Origin: Rhodopseudomonas rhenobacensis
GTDB lineage: Bacteria; Pseudomonadota; Alphaproteobacteria; Rhizobiales; Xanthobacteraceae
Direction: 5' to 3'
Assembly (NCBI RefSeq): GCF_014203125.1
Contig: NZ_JACHIH010000001.1
Span: 293,546-357,545, forward strand
DNA: 64,000 bases
The notes under the pieces: generated by a model
Told to the model about the DNA's origin: nothing
Seen by the model: only the letters and a program-made list of their open reading frames with translations
The model's database searches: none
Made by a program: the position numbers and the translations under genes
Part shown: piece by piece, positions 1 through 9,253 of the stretch
Layout: each line of letters opens with the position of its first letter
Position numbering within the stretch: the first letter of the stretch is position 1

Positions 1-293
1 GGATGGGTTCGTTCCTGATGATGGGCCTGTTCGGCATCATCCTGGCGAGCCTGGTGAACCTGTTCGTCGCCTCGACCATGCTGCAGTTCATCGTCTCGGT
101 GGTCGGCGTGCTGGTGTTCGCGGGCCTCACCGCCTGGGATACCCAGCGCTTGAAGAACGACTACATCTACGGCTACGCCTCGCAGGGCGGCGACGTCGCC
201 GAACGCGCGGCGATCACCGGAGCACTGTCGCTGTACTTGAACTTCATCAACCTGTTCACGCTGCTGTTGCAGCTCCTCGGACAGCGCGACTGA
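1..293 (+). CDS. BAX inhibitor-1 family membrane protein, C-terminal part (5' end outside window)
   Basis: The reading frame is open from the first base and ends at 293, so only the last 96 or so residues are present. It contains hydrophobic segments with the pattern of the C-terminal membrane helices of BI-1/YccA proteins, including an Ala-Trp-Asp-Thr-Gln motif and a closing Tyr-Leu-Asn-Phe-Ile-Asn-Leu-Phe segment typical of this family. Members are inner-membrane proteins linked to membrane stress or calcium leak; the bacterial role is poorly defined. A strong terminator follows 35 bases after the stop. Confidence 0.85.
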   Translation, partial: MGSFLMMGLFGIILASLVNLFVASTMLQFIVSVVGVLVFAGLTAWDTQRLKNDYIYGYASQGGDVAERAAITGALSLYLNFINLFTLLLQLLGQRD

Positions 294-327
294 CGGTTTC
301 CATCGTCCATCCATCGGACAAACATCG

Positions 328-356
328 AGCCCCGGCCTTGCGGCCGGGGCTTTTTT
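328..356 (+). terminator. Rho-independent terminator after the BI-1 gene
   Basis: A perfect 10-base-pair stem (328-337 with 342-351), a 4-base loop and a run of six T at 351-356 fit an intrinsic terminator on the + strand. Confidence 0.9.
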
Positions 357-367
357 CTTGGGTTTTT

Positions 368-490
368 CAGGACCCGGATGTCGCACGCGCCCAGATGCCG
401 TGCCCCGCAGCCTTCGTAACGGTCCCGGTTCTGCGAAGCCGCGCGTAGCGCACTGCTTCGCGCCCCGGACACGAGCCGGGGTACGCATCC
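368..490. repeat. Intergenic palindromic repeat, family A, copy 1
   Basis: Contains the family A core (CGTAACGGTCCCGG at about 414-427) and an opposing CGCCCCGGACACG arm at 461-473. Seven related copies occur in the window, all between genes. Confidence 0.75.
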
Positions 491-561
491 CGTCGCGCAG
501 CGCACGCCCTCCCACCGAAATCCGGCTTCACATTTGCCGGCGCGAAACTATGGTTCGCGCC

Positions 562-1104
562 ATGTCCGAACTCGATATCCGGCCGACCGCAGTGGCCGAC
601 CTTCCCGCCATCACCGCAATCTATGCCGAAGAAGTGCGTTGCGGCACCGCCACCTTCGAACTGACGCCGCCGGATCTTGCAGAGATGACCCGCCGCTTCG
701 AGGCGCTGACCGGAAACGGCTTTCCCTATCTGGTCGCCCGACGCGACGGGGAGCTGCTCGGCTACGCCTATGCGGGGCCGTACCGGCCGCGGCCGGCCTA
801 TCGCTTCACCGTGGAGAACTCGATTTATCTCGCGCCGGCGGCGCAGCGCCAGGGCGTCGGCTCGCGCTTGCTCGGCCGCCTGATCGCGGAATCCGAGGCG
901 CGCGGCTACCGCCAGATGATCGCGGTGATCGGCGGCTCCGACAATCTCGGCTCGATCGCGCTGCACGGCCGCGCCGGCTTCCAGATGATCGGCGTGCATC
1001 CAAGCGTCGGCTTCAAATTCGGCCGCTGGCTCGACAGCGTGCTGATGCAGCGCGCGTTGGGCGAGGGTGACGCGACGACGCCCGCGGATCAGCCGACGAG
1101 ATAG
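562..1104 (+). CDS. GNAT family N-acetyltransferase (phosphinothricin acetyltransferase-like)
   Basis: The 180-residue protein has the GNAT fold signature: an acetyl-CoA binding motif Arg-Gln-Gly-Val-Gly-Ser around residues 96-101 and the downstream Asn-x-Gly-Ser-Ile-x-Leu-His segment found in phosphinothricin or methionine sulfoximine acetyltransferases. The likely reaction is N-acetylation of a small amine or amino acid analogue in the cytoplasm; the substrate cannot be read from sequence. An in-frame ATG at 550 is an alternative start. The frame stays open upstream to 358 but there it runs through a repeat, so the long version is unlikely. Confidence 0.85.
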   Translation: MSELDIRPTAVADLPAITAIYAEEVRCGTATFELTPPDLAEMTRRFEALTGNGFPYLVARRDGELLGYAYAGPYRPRPAYRFTVENSIYLAPAAQRQGVGSRLLGRLIAESEARGYRQMIAVIGGSDNLGSIALHGRAGFQMIGVHPSVGFKFGRWLDSVLMQRALGEGDATTPADQPTR

Positions 1105-1131
1105 AGCACAGCGCCGGCCACGCCACCGACC

Positions 1132-1232
1132 GTCACCCTCCGCGAAAGCGGAGGGCCCAGTATTGCAGAGCGCCGGTGATCCATCGCAAGCGCTCTGTAA
1201 TACTGGGTCGCCCGGTCAAGCCGGGCGATGAC
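1132..1232. repeat. Intergenic palindromic repeat, family C, copy 1
   Basis: Ends in the sequence CTGGGTCGCCCGGTCAAG and ...CCGGGCGATGAC, matched by an inverted GTCACC...CCCAGTATT arm at the left. A second copy lies at 12278-12394. Confidence 0.8.
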
Positions 1233-1278
1233 GGCTACGGCAGGTGGCCGGCGCGGCCTCGAATACCGAGACCACCCC

Positions 1279-1650
1279 TCACACCACCGCGAGCTTGCGG
1301 TCGATCGCCAAGAGCACGCGGTCGAGCTCGTGGCCGCGGCGCAGGATCAAGCCGGTGGCGGAGATCACGCTGTAGGCGCCCTGCTTGCGGGCCAGCCGCG
1401 GATCCTTCTCGATCCGGTAGATCGGCACCTCGGAGGCGCGGCGAAACACCGAGAACACCGCGCGGTCCTTGAGGAAGTCGATGGCGTAGTCGCGCCACTC
1501 GCCGGCGGCGACCATGCGGCCGTAGAGATTGAGGATGCGATTGAGTTCAATGCGATTGAACGTCACCAGACCAGGCGGCGCGACCGCGGCGCCGCCCGCC
1601 GGCCGTATCCCGCTAGGGTCGGCCTCCCCCGACATCGAACTCATCGGCAC
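1279..1650 (-). CDS. DUF2794 domain-containing protein
   Basis: The 123-residue cytoplasmic protein matches the DUF2794 pattern of alphaproteobacteria, with the run Leu-Asn-Leu-Tyr-Gly-Arg-Met-Val-Ala-Ala-Gly-Glu-Trp-Arg-Asp-Tyr at about residues 41-56 and a Tyr-Arg-Ile-Glu-Lys motif further on. No biochemical function is established for the family. The gene stands alone, with a long non-coding stretch upstream of its start and a family C repeat beyond its stop. Confidence 0.9.
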   Translation of the reverse strand: MPMSSMSGEADPSGIRPAGGAAVAPPGLVTFNRIELNRILNLYGRMVAAGEWRDYAIDFLKDRAVFSVFRRASEVPIYRIEKDPRLARKQGAYSVISATGLILRRGHELDRVLLAIDRKLAVV

Positions 1651-2067
1651 CTCCTGTCACGACGCAGACATGATCGCGCCGACCGCGCTCCGCCGCAAGG
1701 GGCCGCGACGGGCCGCGAGCGAGATCATGCACGTGGCAGGATCGGGCATTGATACGATCGGTCACAGGATCGTTAGTTAAATCTTATTGCCGCCCGATTT
1801 CCGTCCAACCGCGGCCCTGCTGGCTTGCGAGATATAAGCCTTGCGTTGGCCCGGTCTTGTCGGCGTCGGATTCCTCAGCCCCCAGCCCCCCGGGGTCTTC
1901 AGGATCGGGCCTGTTCGCAACAATCAATCCCCATACTGAGGGCCAACGCGAGTTGGTCCTTTTTGTTATGGGGATTGATTCGTGTCTTGAGCTGATCGCT
2001 TGAGCGCTGCCAAAGCAGCATCTGCAAAATCATCATTTCGAAATGCGGCGCGCGCCCGCACCCCCGC
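1651..2067. other. Non-coding stretch upstream of the DUF2794 gene
   Basis: About 630 bases between 1651 and 2279 carry no convincing gene. The stretch presumably includes the DUF2794 promoter (reading leftwards), then the nested inverted repeat at 1922-1980 and the family B repeat at 2068-2214. Short open frames here have no family features. Confidence 0.6.
1922..1980. repeat. Nested inverted repeat: 14-base arms around a terminator-like hairpin
   Basis: The arms 1922-1935 (AATCAATCCCCATA) and 1967-1980 are perfect inverted copies. Between them, 1940-1947 pairs with 1952-1959 around a GCGA tetraloop and is followed by five T at 1960-1964, so on the + strand the core looks like an intrinsic terminator. 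No other copy was found in the window. Confidence 0.75.
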
Positions 2068-2214
2068 GTCATTCCGGGGCGCGAGCCGGCTTGCGGCGAG
2101 CGAACCCGGAATCTTGCCGCGCGTGTGTGCTGCGCGCCCAAGAGTGCGGGTAGCGAGTGCGGGTGGCGAGATTCCGGGTTCGCTCGAGCTGACGCTCTCG
2201 CGCCCCGGAATGAC
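2068..2214. repeat. Intergenic palindromic repeat, family B, copy 1
   Basis: Begins GTCATTCCGGGGCGCGAG and ends with the inverted CGCGCCCCGGAATGAC; an internal pair of CCCGGAATCTTGC / GAGATTCCGGG arms is also present. Three further full copies and one half copy occur in the window. Confidence 0.85.
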
Positions 2215-2279
2215 GGAGTATCCCGAATGGCTGCGTATCCCGGTATGAGCAACTGTGGAGATTGGTTCGGCCGCGCCGC

Positions 2280-3047
2280 TCAGTCGAGCGAGGTCAAAGC
2301 CGCGCCGAGCATCGGGCCGGGCTGCTCGCGGCTGCCGCTCTGCACATACACCACCGCGGCATCGACGCCGGCGCCGGCGAGGTTCTCGATCGGCACCGTC
2401 CAGCTCTGGGCCTTGCCGGTCCAGTCGCCGACCTTCAGCCAGGTCCGCACCACGTTGTGATAGGTCACCTCGCGGCCGCGGTTTTCGCCGCGCGTGATCG
2501 CGATCGGCACCGCCTTGGAGATCGAGCAGATCCACACCTCGGCCGGACTCGGCGCACCATCGGCGGCGGCCGCCGCCGCGACCGCGACCTTGAGCTGCTT
2601 GCCGTCCAGCGTCACCTTGACCGGCACCGACATGATGCCCGCAGTCTTCTCGGTATCGCTTATCGCGCCGTCGATCCGCGCGCGGTCGTTGCCGACCACC
2701 TGCATCGCGCCGTTGACGATCATCTGCGGGGTGTAGACGTCGCGGTCGCCGCGCCGCGCCGAATAGGCCTTCTGCCTTGCGCTGAAGCGGGAATCCGCCA
2801 GCGTGTCCTTCCAGCCGAGATAGTCCCAATAGTCGATCGGCATGCTGAGCGCGATCACCGACGGATCATTGGCGAGATCGCCGATGATCTTGTCGGCGGC
2901 CGGACACGACGAGCAGCCCTGCGAGGTGAACAGTTCGACCACGGCGCGCGGTTGCGCCACGGCGGGGGCGATCGTGGTCAGCAGCGCGCAGGCGGCGAGC
3001 GCGCCCGATCCGTTGAGAAATCCGCTCCACGCCATCATCAGTGTCAC
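2280..3047 (-). CDS. DUF1223 domain-containing protein (exported, thioredoxin-like)
   Basis: The 255-residue protein has an N-terminal hydrophobic signal segment (about residues 8-31, ending Ala-Val-Ala-Gln) and the DUF1223 signature Glu-Leu-Phe-Thr-Ser-Gln-Gly-Cys-Ser-Ser-Cys-Pro at about 38-49. That CxxC motif resembles a thioredoxin-fold active site. Family members are secreted or periplasmic proteins of unknown reaction, often beside aconitase in rhizobia, as here. It lies downstream of acnA on the same strand with a 137-base gap and could be co-transcribed. Confidence 0.9.
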   Translation of the reverse strand: MTLMMAWSGFLNGSGALAACALLTTIAPAVAQPRAVVELFTSQGCSSCPAADKIIGDLANDPSVIALSMPIDYWDYLGWKDTLADSRFSARQKAYSARRGDRDVYTPQMIVNGAMQVVGNDRARIDGAISDTEKTAGIMSVPVKVTLDGKQLKVAVAAAAAADGAPSPAEVWICSISKAVPIAITRGENRGREVTYHNVVRTWLKVGDWTGKAQSWTVPIENLAGAGVDAAVVYVQSGSREQPGPMLGAALTSLD

Positions 3048-3112
3048 GCCGGATCATGCAAGACGGAGCCACGGCACGCTACGCGCGCCGTCTCCAAATT
3101 CCTGCCTTCGCA

Positions 3113-3147
3113 ATCGGAAGGCGCCTTGTCATAGGCGGCCTTCCGAT
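3113..3147 (-). terminator. Possible hairpin terminator or attenuator after acnA
   Basis: ATCGGAAGGC at 3113-3122 pairs with GCCTTCCGAT at 3138-3147, extended by a bulged GCC/GGC. No clear T-run follows on the minus strand, so its role as a terminator is uncertain. Confidence 0.4.
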
Positions 3148-3184
3148 CACTCGCCACTCACTTCGCAGTGAGGCTTTATCCGAC

Positions 3185-5905
3185 TTAAGCAGCAAGCCTG
3201 CGCAGCACGTAATGCAGGATGCCGCCGTTGCGGTAGTATTCCAGCTCGTCGAGCGTATCGATGCGGCACAGCAGCGAGACGTCGCGTTTGCTGCCGTCGC
3301 TGGAGGTGATTTCCGCGGTCAATTGCTGCCGCGGCTTCAAATCTCCTTGAAGCCCGCGGATCGACACCGTCTCGTCGCCCTTGATGCCGAGCGAGGCCCA
3401 GGAGTCGCCCTCGGCAAAAGTCAGCGGCAACACGCCCATGCCGACCAGGTTGGAGCGATGGATGCGCTCGAAGCTCTGGCAGATCACCGCGCGCACGCCG
3501 AGCAGCCGGGTGCCCTTGGCGGCCCAGTCGCGCGACGAGCCGTTGCCGTATTCGGCGCCGGCGAACACCACCAGCGGCACCTGCTCTTGCTGGTACTTCA
3601 TCGCGGCCTCGAAGATCGACATCTGCTCGCCGTCCGGCCAATGCTTGGTGAGGCCGCCCTCCGGAATATTGCCGTCGGCGCCCTTCAGCATGAAATTCTT
3701 GATGCGGATATTGGCGAAGGTGCCGCGCATCATGATCTCGTGATTACCGCGCCGCGTGCCGTACTGATTGAAATCAGCCGGACGCACCTGGTGATCCGAC
3801 AGATACTTGCCGGCCGGCGAGGTCAATTTGATCGAGCCCGCCGGCGAGATGTGGTCGGTGGTGATCTTGTCGCCGAACACCGCGAGAATCCGCGCGTCGA
3901 CCACGTCGACGATCGGCTCCGGCTGCATCTTCATGCCTTCGAAGTAGGGCGGGTTCTGCACATAGGTGGAGCTCATGTTCCACTTGTAGGTCTCGCTATC
4001 GACGGTCTTGATCTTGCGCCAGTTGGTGTCGCCCTTGAACACGTCGGCGTATTTCTTCTTGAAGATCGCCGCGGTGACGTACTTCTTGACGAAGGCGTTG
4101 ATCTCCTTGGTGGTCGGCCAGATGTCCTTCAGGTACACCGGCTTGCCGTCGCGGCCCTCGCCGATCGGCTCGACATTGAGGTTCTTGGTCACGGTGCCGG
4201 CCAGCGCATAGGCGACCACCAGCGGCGGCGAGGCCAGGTAGTTGGCCTGCACGTCCGGCGAGACGCGGCCTTCGAAGTTGCGGTTGCCCGACAACACCGC
4301 GGCGCCGATGATGCCGTTGTCGTTGATCGACTTCGAAATCTCCTCCGGCAGCGGCCCGGAATTGCCGATACAGGTGGTGCAGCCGAACCCGACCAGATTG
4401 AAGCCGACCTTGTCGAGGTCGAGCTGCAGCCCGGAATTGGCGAGATATTCCGCCACCACCTGCGAGCCCGGCGCCAGCGAAGTCTTCACCCACGGCTTGG
4501 CTTTCAGACCCAAGGCCGCCGCCTTGCGCGCCAACAGGCCGGCGCCGATCAGCACGCTCGGATTGGAGGTGTTGGTGCAGGAGGTGATCGCGGCGATCAC
4601 CACGTCGCCATGGCCGAGGTCGAAATTGCGGCCCTCCACCGGGAAGCGCGCCGCGGGATCGGCGGCCTTCTTGTATTCGCCGGCGAGTGCTGCGGCAAAA
4701 CCTTCGGCCACCGCCGGCAGCGCGATGCGGCCTTCGGGGCGCTTCGGCCCGGCCATCGACGGCTCGACCTTGCCGAGATCCAGAATCAGCTTCTCGGTGA
4801 ACACCGGGTCCGGCGAGACGCTGGTGCGGAACAGGCCCTGCGCCTTGGCGTATTTGGCGACCAGCGCGACCCGGTCGGCCTTGCGGCCCGAGGTCTTGAG
4901 GAAATCGATGGTTTCGGCATCGACCGGGAAGAAGCCGCAGGTGGCGCCATATTCCGGCGCCATGTTGCTGATGGTGGCCTTGTCGGCGACCGACAAATGG
5001 TCGAGCCCGGGGCCGAAGAATTCGACGAACTTGCCGACCACGCCCTGCTTGCGCAGCATCTGGGTGACGGTCAGCACCAGGTCGGTGGCGGTGACGCCTT
5101 CCTTCAGCGCGCCCTTCAATTTGAAGCCGACCACTTCGGGCAGCAGCATCGACAAAGGCTGGCCGAGCATCGCGGCTTCCGCCTCGATGCCGCCGACGCC
5201 CCAGCCCAACACGGCCAGACCATTGACCATGGTGGTGTGCGAATCGGTGCCGACCAGGGTGTCGGGATAGGCCACCTCGAAGGTGCCTTTGGTGCGGCCG
5301 ATGGTCATCTTCTCCTTGCGGGTCCAGACCGTCTGCGCGAGGTATTCGAGATTGACCTGGTGGCAGATGCCGGTGCCGGGCGGCACCACCGAGAAGTTCG
5401 AAAACGCCTTCTGACCCCATTTCAGGAACTCGTAGCGCTCCTGGTTCTGCTTGTATTCCTCGACCACGTTCTTGCCGAACGCCTTGTTGTCGCCGAAGAA
5501 ATTCACGATCACCGAGTGGTCGATGACGAGATCGACCGGCACCAGCGGGTTGATCTTGTCGGGCTTGCCGCCGAGCGCCTGCATGGCGTTGCGCATCGCC
5601 GCCAGATCGACCACCGCCGGCACGCCGGTGAAGTCCTGCATCAGCACCCGGGCCGGGCGGAACGCCACTTCATGCTCGAGCTTGCGCTTTTTCAGCCATT
5701 TCGCCACCGCGACGATGTCGGCCTTCTTGACGGTGCGGTCGTCCTCGTTGCGCAGAAGATTTTCCAGCAGCACCTTCATCGAATAGGGCAGGCGGGAAAT
5801 GCCTTTCAGACCGTTCTTCTCGGCGGTGGGCAGGCTGTAATAAACATAGGTCTTAGCGCCGACCTTGAGGGTCTTCCGGCACTTGAAGCTGTCGAGAGAG
5901 GTCAT
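3185..5905 (-). CDS. acnA: Aconitate hydratase A
   Basis: This is a full-length 906-residue aconitase of the AcnA/IRP1 type, which isomerises citrate to isocitrate in the TCA cycle in the cytoplasm. The [4Fe-4S] ligands are visible as one Cys in Ile-Thr-Ser-Cys-Thr-Asn-Thr and two in [10 protein letters not shown]. The C-terminal swivel domain carries [10 protein letters not shown]. It is divergent from the ccm operon, with 214 bases between the two starts. The long open frame on the opposite strand is a codon-bias shadow. Confidence 0.98.
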   Translation of the reverse strand: MTSLDSFKCRKTLKVGAKTYVYYSLPTAEKNGLKGISRLPYSMKVLLENLLRNEDDRTVKKADIVAVAKWLKKRKLEHEVAFRPARVLMQDFTGVPAVVDLAAMRNAMQALGGKPDKINPLVPVDLVIDHSVIVNFFGDNKAFGKNVVEEYKQNQERYEFLKWGQKAFSNFSVVPPGTGICHQVNLEYLAQTVWTRKEKMTIGRTKGTFEVAYPDTLVGTDSHTTMVNGLAVLGWGVGGIEAEAAMLGQPLSMLLPEVVGFKLKGALKEGVTATDLVLTVTQMLRKQGVVGKFVEFFGPGLDHLSVADKATISNMAPEYGATCGFFPVDAETIDFLKTSGRKADRVALVAKYAKAQGLFRTSVSPDPVFTEKLILDLGKVEPSMAGPKRPEGRIALPAVAEGFAAALAGEYKKAADPAARFPVEGRNFDLGHGDVVIAAITSCTNTSNPSVLIGAGLLARKAAALGLKAKPWVKTSLAPGSQVVAEYLANSGLQLDLDKVGFNLVGFGCTTCIGNSGPLPEEISKSINDNGIIGAAVLSGNRNFEGRVSPDVQANYLASPPLVVAYALAGTVTKNLNVEPIGEGRDGKPVYLKDIWPTTKEINAFVKKYVTAAIFKKKYADVFKGDTNWRKIKTVDSETYKWNMSSTYVQNPPYFEGMKMQPEPIVDVVDARILAVFGDKITTDHISPAGSIKLTSPAGKYLSDHQVRPADFNQYGTRRGNHEIMMRGTFANIRIKNFMLKGADGNIPEGGLTKHWPDGEQMSIFEAAMKYQQEQVPLVVFAGAEYGNGSSRDWAAKGTRLLGVRAVICQSFERIHRSNLVGMGVLPLTFAEGDSWASLGIKGDETVSIRGLQGDLKPRQQLTAEITSSDGSKRDVSLLCRIDTLDELEYYRNGGILHYVLRRLAA

Positions 5906-6119
5906 GAGGCGGTCCCAATTTATCGTTTACAACCGCCGCGCAACATCGACGCACCGCGTAGAAAACGCGGGCCGACTGGCTTGCGGGGGCCGATTGTGTG
6001 CTGCATCAAGTTCCGGCTTATAGAATCTTTCCAGAGACACCGCCACATCGACAATTGATCCATGACAATGCGGCGGGATCGATCTCGGCGGTGATCCGCG
6101 CGGGCAGGGAACGGCATTG

Positions 6120-6722
6120 ATGCGGCTGACAGGGCGCGGGCTGAGATGTGTGCGGGGCGGCCGCGAGGTGTTCGCGGACCTCGACTTCGACGCCGTGGCC
6201 GGCGAAGCCGTCGCCGTGGTCGGCGCCAATGGCGCCGGCAAGACCTCGCTGCTGCGGCTGATCGCCGGATTACTGGCGCTGGCCGGCGGCAGCATTGCGC
6301 TGGAAGGCGGCGATAGCGAACTGACGCTTCCCGAGCAGGCGCATTATCTCGGCCACCGCGACGCGCTGAAGCCTTCGCTCAGCGTCGCCGAGAATTTGAT
6401 CTTCTGGCAGCAGTTCCTCGGCGGCGAGCCGGCCGACGCGCAGTCGAGCCTCGCGGCGGTCGGGCTCGGCCACATCGCGCATCTGCCGGCGGCGTATCTG
6501 TCGGCCGGGCAGCGCCGCCGGCTGTCGCTGGCGCGGCTCACCGCGGTGAAGCGCCCGCTGTGGCTGCTCGACGAGCCGACCTCGGCGCTCGATGCCGAAG
6601 GCCAGGCGATGTTCGCTCGCCTGATGACTGCGCATCTTGAGAGCGGCGGCCTGCTGGTCGCCGCCACCCACACCCCGCTCGGCATCGCCGCCCGCGAATT
6701 GCGGATCGGGGGTGCGGCGTGA
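6120..6722 (+). CDS. ccmA: Heme exporter ATP-binding protein CcmA
   Basis: The 200-residue ABC ATPase has Walker A Gly-Ala-Asn-Gly-Ala-Gly-Lys-Thr, signature Leu-Ser-Ala-Gly-Gln-Arg-Arg-Arg and Walker B Leu-Leu-Asp-Glu-Pro-Thr. With CcmB, CcmC and CcmD it forms the CcmABCD complex that releases heme-loaded CcmE for cytochrome c assembly. It is the first gene of the ccmABCDG run. ATG 6120 is taken as the start; a TTG directly before it is also in frame. Confidence 0.95.
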   Translation: MRLTGRGLRCVRGGREVFADLDFDAVAGEAVAVVGANGAGKTSLLRLIAGLLALAGGSIALEGGDSELTLPEQAHYLGHRDALKPSLSVAENLIFWQQFLGGEPADAQSSLAAVGLGHIAHLPAAYLSAGQRRRLSLARLTAVKRPLWLLDEPTSALDAEGQAMFARLMTAHLESGGLLVAATHTPLGIAARELRIGGAA

Positions 6723-6783
6723 GGGGGTTTGACGGGGCGACAAAGATTCAGACGTCGAATTGCGCGCACCGCATCGCGGCAAT

Positions 6784-6830
6784 CCTCCCCTCCCCCTTGC
6801 GGGGAGGGGTCGGGGGTGGGGGTCTCCGGG
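6784..6830. repeat. Short palindromic repeat, family D, between ccmA and ccmB
   Basis: CCCCTCCCCCTTGCGGGGAG with a following GGGGTCGGGGGTGGGG is a short member of family D. It splits ccmA from ccmB by 130 bases, although these genes usually touch or overlap. Confidence 0.65.
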
Positions 6831-6852
6831 CACTGAGGCAGAGGTGCCGCTC

Positions 6853-7521
6853 ATGACCGCCCTCCTCGCGATGATCCGCCGCGACATCAAAATCGCGCTG
6901 CGCGTCGGCGGCGGCGCGCTGATCGGCGTGCTGTTCTTCCTCGCCGTGGTGGTGCTGATGCCGTTCGCGATCGGCCCCGACCTGGCGCTATTGCAGCGGC
7001 TCGGTCCCGCGGTGCTGTGGCTCGGCGCGCTCTTAGCCAGCCTTCTCACGCTCGACCGGCTGTTCATGGCCGACCACGAGGACGGCTCGCTCGACCTCAT
7101 CGCGATGAGCCGGACCCCACTGGAATTCGCCTGCGCCGCCAAGGCCTTGGCACATTGGCTGGCGGCCGGCCTGCCGCTGGTGGTGGCCACCCCGGTGCTC
7201 GGGTTGCTGCTCAATCTCGACGGTTCCGCCTCGCTGGCGATCGCTGCGACGCTCTTGGTCGGCACCCCGGCGCTGACCTTTACCGGCATGATCGGCGCGG
7301 CGCTGGCGGTGACGCTGCATCGCGGCGGGCTGTTGATGGCGGTGCTGGTGCTGCCGCTGTCGATCCCGGTGCTGATTTTCGGCGTGGCCGCCGCCGGCGC
7401 CGCGATCACCGGGCCGGTGTCGTTCGGCACCCCGTTCCAGATTCTCTGCGCCCTGTCGCTCGCCAGCATGGTGATCGGACCGTTCGCCGCCGCCGCCAGC
7501 CTGCGGCAGGGGCTCGATTGA
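6853..7521 (+). CDS. ccmB: Heme exporter membrane protein CcmB
   Basis: The 222-residue polytopic membrane protein has about six hydrophobic helices and CcmB features such as Arg-Arg-Asp near the N-terminus, Asp-Arg-Leu-Phe-x-x-Asp-x-Glu-Asp-Gly in the first third and a Pro-x-x-Ile-Pro-Val-Leu-Ile-Phe segment. It is the membrane partner of CcmA. The ATG at 6853 gives the family length; the frame extends upstream to 6760 but that part is the repeat. Confidence 0.95.
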   Translation: MTALLAMIRRDIKIALRVGGGALIGVLFFLAVVVLMPFAIGPDLALLQRLGPAVLWLGALLASLLTLDRLFMADHEDGSLDLIAMSRTPLEFACAAKALAHWLAAGLPLVVATPVLGLLLNLDGSASLAIAATLLVGTPALTFTGMIGAALAVTLHRGGLLMAVLVLPLSIPVLIFGVAAAGAAITGPVSFGTPFQILCALSLASMVIGPFAAAASLRQGLD

Positions 7522-7615
7522 TGACCGCCTTGACCCCGATCAACTCTCCCGGAGCCGCAATCCGTCACACCGACAGCAATTGCTTGCAGCCCCGCCGCCG
7601 ATTATCAGGAAGCCC

Positions 7616-8368
7616 ATGACGCTGATCGATCTCGCCAATCCGACCCGGTTCCTGAAGCTGACGGAGCGCCTGCTGCCCTGGCTGGCCGGCCTGACCGCGC
7701 TGTTGCTGGCGATCGGGCTCGCCCAATCGGCACTGGCGCCGGACGACTACCAGCAGGGCGCCACCGTCAAGATCATGTTCGTCCACGTCCCCAACGCCTG
7801 GCTGTCGATGTTCGTCTGGGGCATCATGAGCCTGTCGGCGCTCGGCACGCTGGTGTGGCGGCATCCTTTGGCCGACGTCGCCGCCAAGGCCGCCGCCCCG
7901 ATCGGCGCCGCTTTCACCTTTCTGGCGCTGGTCACCGGCTCGTTGTGGGGCCGGCCGATGTGGGGCACCTATTGGGAATGGGACGCCCGGCTCACCTCGA
8001 TGCTGATCCTGTTCCTGATGTATCTCGGGCTGATCGCGCTGTGGCGCGCCGTGGAGGATCCCTCCCGCGCCGCTCGCGCCGCGGCGATCTTCACGCTGGT
8101 CGGCGCGATCAATCTGCCGATCATCAAGTTCTCGGTCGACTGGTGGAATACGCTGCACCAGCCGGCCTCGGTGCTGCGGGTCGGCGGGCCGGCGCTCGAC
8201 AAATCCTTCCTGATCCCGCTGTTGGTGATGGCGATCGCGTTCTCGCTGTTGTTCATCACGCTGCACCTCGCCGCGATGCGCAACGAGATTTTGCGCCGAA
8301 GGGTGCGGGCGCTGCAGATGCTGCAGGCCGCCGAACAGCAGGGCCAACTGCGATCGGGAGCGCTGTGA
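7616..8368 (+). CDS. ccmC: Heme lyase/exporter protein CcmC
   Basis: The 250-residue membrane protein carries the tryptophan-rich heme-handling motif Trp-Gly-Thr-Tyr-Trp-Glu-Trp-Asp, flanked by conserved histidines (His-Val-Pro-Asn-Ala-Trp before it and Thr-Leu-His-Gln-Pro after it). CcmC loads heme onto the chaperone CcmE in the periplasm. It follows ccmB by 94 bases, and its stop overlaps the ccmD start. Confidence 0.97.
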   Translation: MTLIDLANPTRFLKLTERLLPWLAGLTALLLAIGLAQSALAPDDYQQGATVKIMFVHVPNAWLSMFVWGIMSLSALGTLVWRHPLADVAAKAAAPIGAAFTFLALVTGSLWGRPMWGTYWEWDARLTSMLILFLMYLGLIALWRAVEDPSRAARAAAIFTLVGAINLPIIKFSVDWWNTLHQPASVLRVGGPALDKSFLIPLLVMAIAFSLLFITLHLAAMRNEILRRRVRALQMLQAAEQQGQLRSGAL

Positions 8369-8547
8369 TGACGCTCGGTCCCTACGCCTCGTTCATCGTG
8401 TGGTCCTACGCGGTCTGCGCGTTGGTGGTCGCCATCCTGATCGTCTGGGTGGCGCTGGATTATCGCAAGCAACAGGCCAAGCTGCGCGCGCTCGACGCCG
8501 CCGGCGTCAGCCGCCGCTCCAAGCGCAACGCCGCGGAGGTCTCATGA
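8368..8547 (+). CDS. ccmD: Heme exporter small subunit CcmD
   Basis: This 59-residue protein has one membrane helix (about residues 8-30) followed by a basic tail containing Tyr-Arg-Lys-Gln, as expected for CcmD, which stabilises the CcmABC complex and holoCcmE release. Its ATG overlaps the ccmC stop (TGATG) and its stop overlaps the ccmG start (ATGA), pointing to coupled translation. Confidence 0.9.
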   Translation: MTLGPYASFIVWSYAVCALVVAILIVWVALDYRKQQAKLRALDAAGVSRRSKRNAAEVS

Positions 8548-9137
8548 GCGATCAACCGATAGAGCCCGCCGCCTCGACGCGCCGCTCCTGGCTGGTGGCG
8601 CTGCCGCTGCTCGGCTTCACCGTATTGGCCGGGCTGTTCTGGCTGCGGCTCGGCGCCGACACCACCAGGATCCCCTCGGCCTTGATCGGCCGCCCGGCGC
8701 CGCAGGTGACGCTGCCGGCGTTGCCGGGGCTTTCGCGCGACGGCGCCGCGGTGCCGGGGCTCAATCCGGCGGCGTTCAAGGGCAAGGTCAGCGTCGTCAA
8801 CGTCTGGGCGTCGTGGTGCGTGCCCTGCCACGACGAGGCGCCGCTGCTGATGGATCTCGCCAAGGACCCGCGCATCCAGCTGGTCGGCATCAACTACAAG
8901 GACGCCGCCGACAACGCCCGGCGCTTCCTCGGCCGCTACGGCAATCCGTTCGCGCTGGTCGGCGTCGACGGCAACGGCCGCGGCGGCATCGAATGGGGCG
9001 TCTACGGCGTGCCCGAAACCTTCGTGGTCGGCCGCGACGGCGCCATCGCCTACAAGCTGGTCGGCCCGGTGACGCCGGAGAATATCGACAAGGTGCTGAA
9101 AGCCCAGATCGACAAGGCGCTGGCGGCGGGCAGTTAG
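8544..9137 (+). CDS. ccmG: Thiol:disulfide interchange protein CcmG/DsbE
   Basis: The 197-residue protein has an N-terminal membrane anchor (about residues 15-35) and a periplasmic thioredoxin domain with the active site Trp-Cys-Val-Pro-Cys and the CcmG-type Gly-Val-Tyr-Gly-Val-Pro-Glu-Thr-Phe cis-proline region. It reduces apocytochrome c thiols before heme attachment. No ccmE, ccmF, ccmH or ccmI follows here, so the rest of the pathway must lie elsewhere. Confidence 0.97.
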   Translation: MSDQPIEPAASTRRSWLVALPLLGFTVLAGLFWLRLGADTTRIPSALIGRPAPQVTLPALPGLSRDGAAVPGLNPAAFKGKVSVVNVWASWCVPCHDEAPLLMDLAKDPRIQLVGINYKDAADNARRFLGRYGNPFALVGVDGNGRGGIEWGVYGVPETFVVGRDGAIAYKLVGPVTPENIDKVLKAQIDKALAAGS

Positions 9138-9253
9138 CACCCCGAAAAAGAATTTTCCGGTTTTATCTGCCGTTCATTTGCCGGCCACGGCGCCGCCATG
9201 GTTCCAAGCGCTACTCACTGCGCGTTACTAACAACGTCCCAGGAGGACACCCT

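Noticed and set aside
1749-2003. 84-codon frame upstream of the DUF2794 gene
   Set aside because: It crosses the nested inverted repeat and has no recognisable features.
3041-6058. 1005-codon open frame on the + strand over the acnA region
   Set aside because: It is the antisense shadow of acnA caused by high G+C codon use. It shows no family features, and acnA on the other strand is full length.
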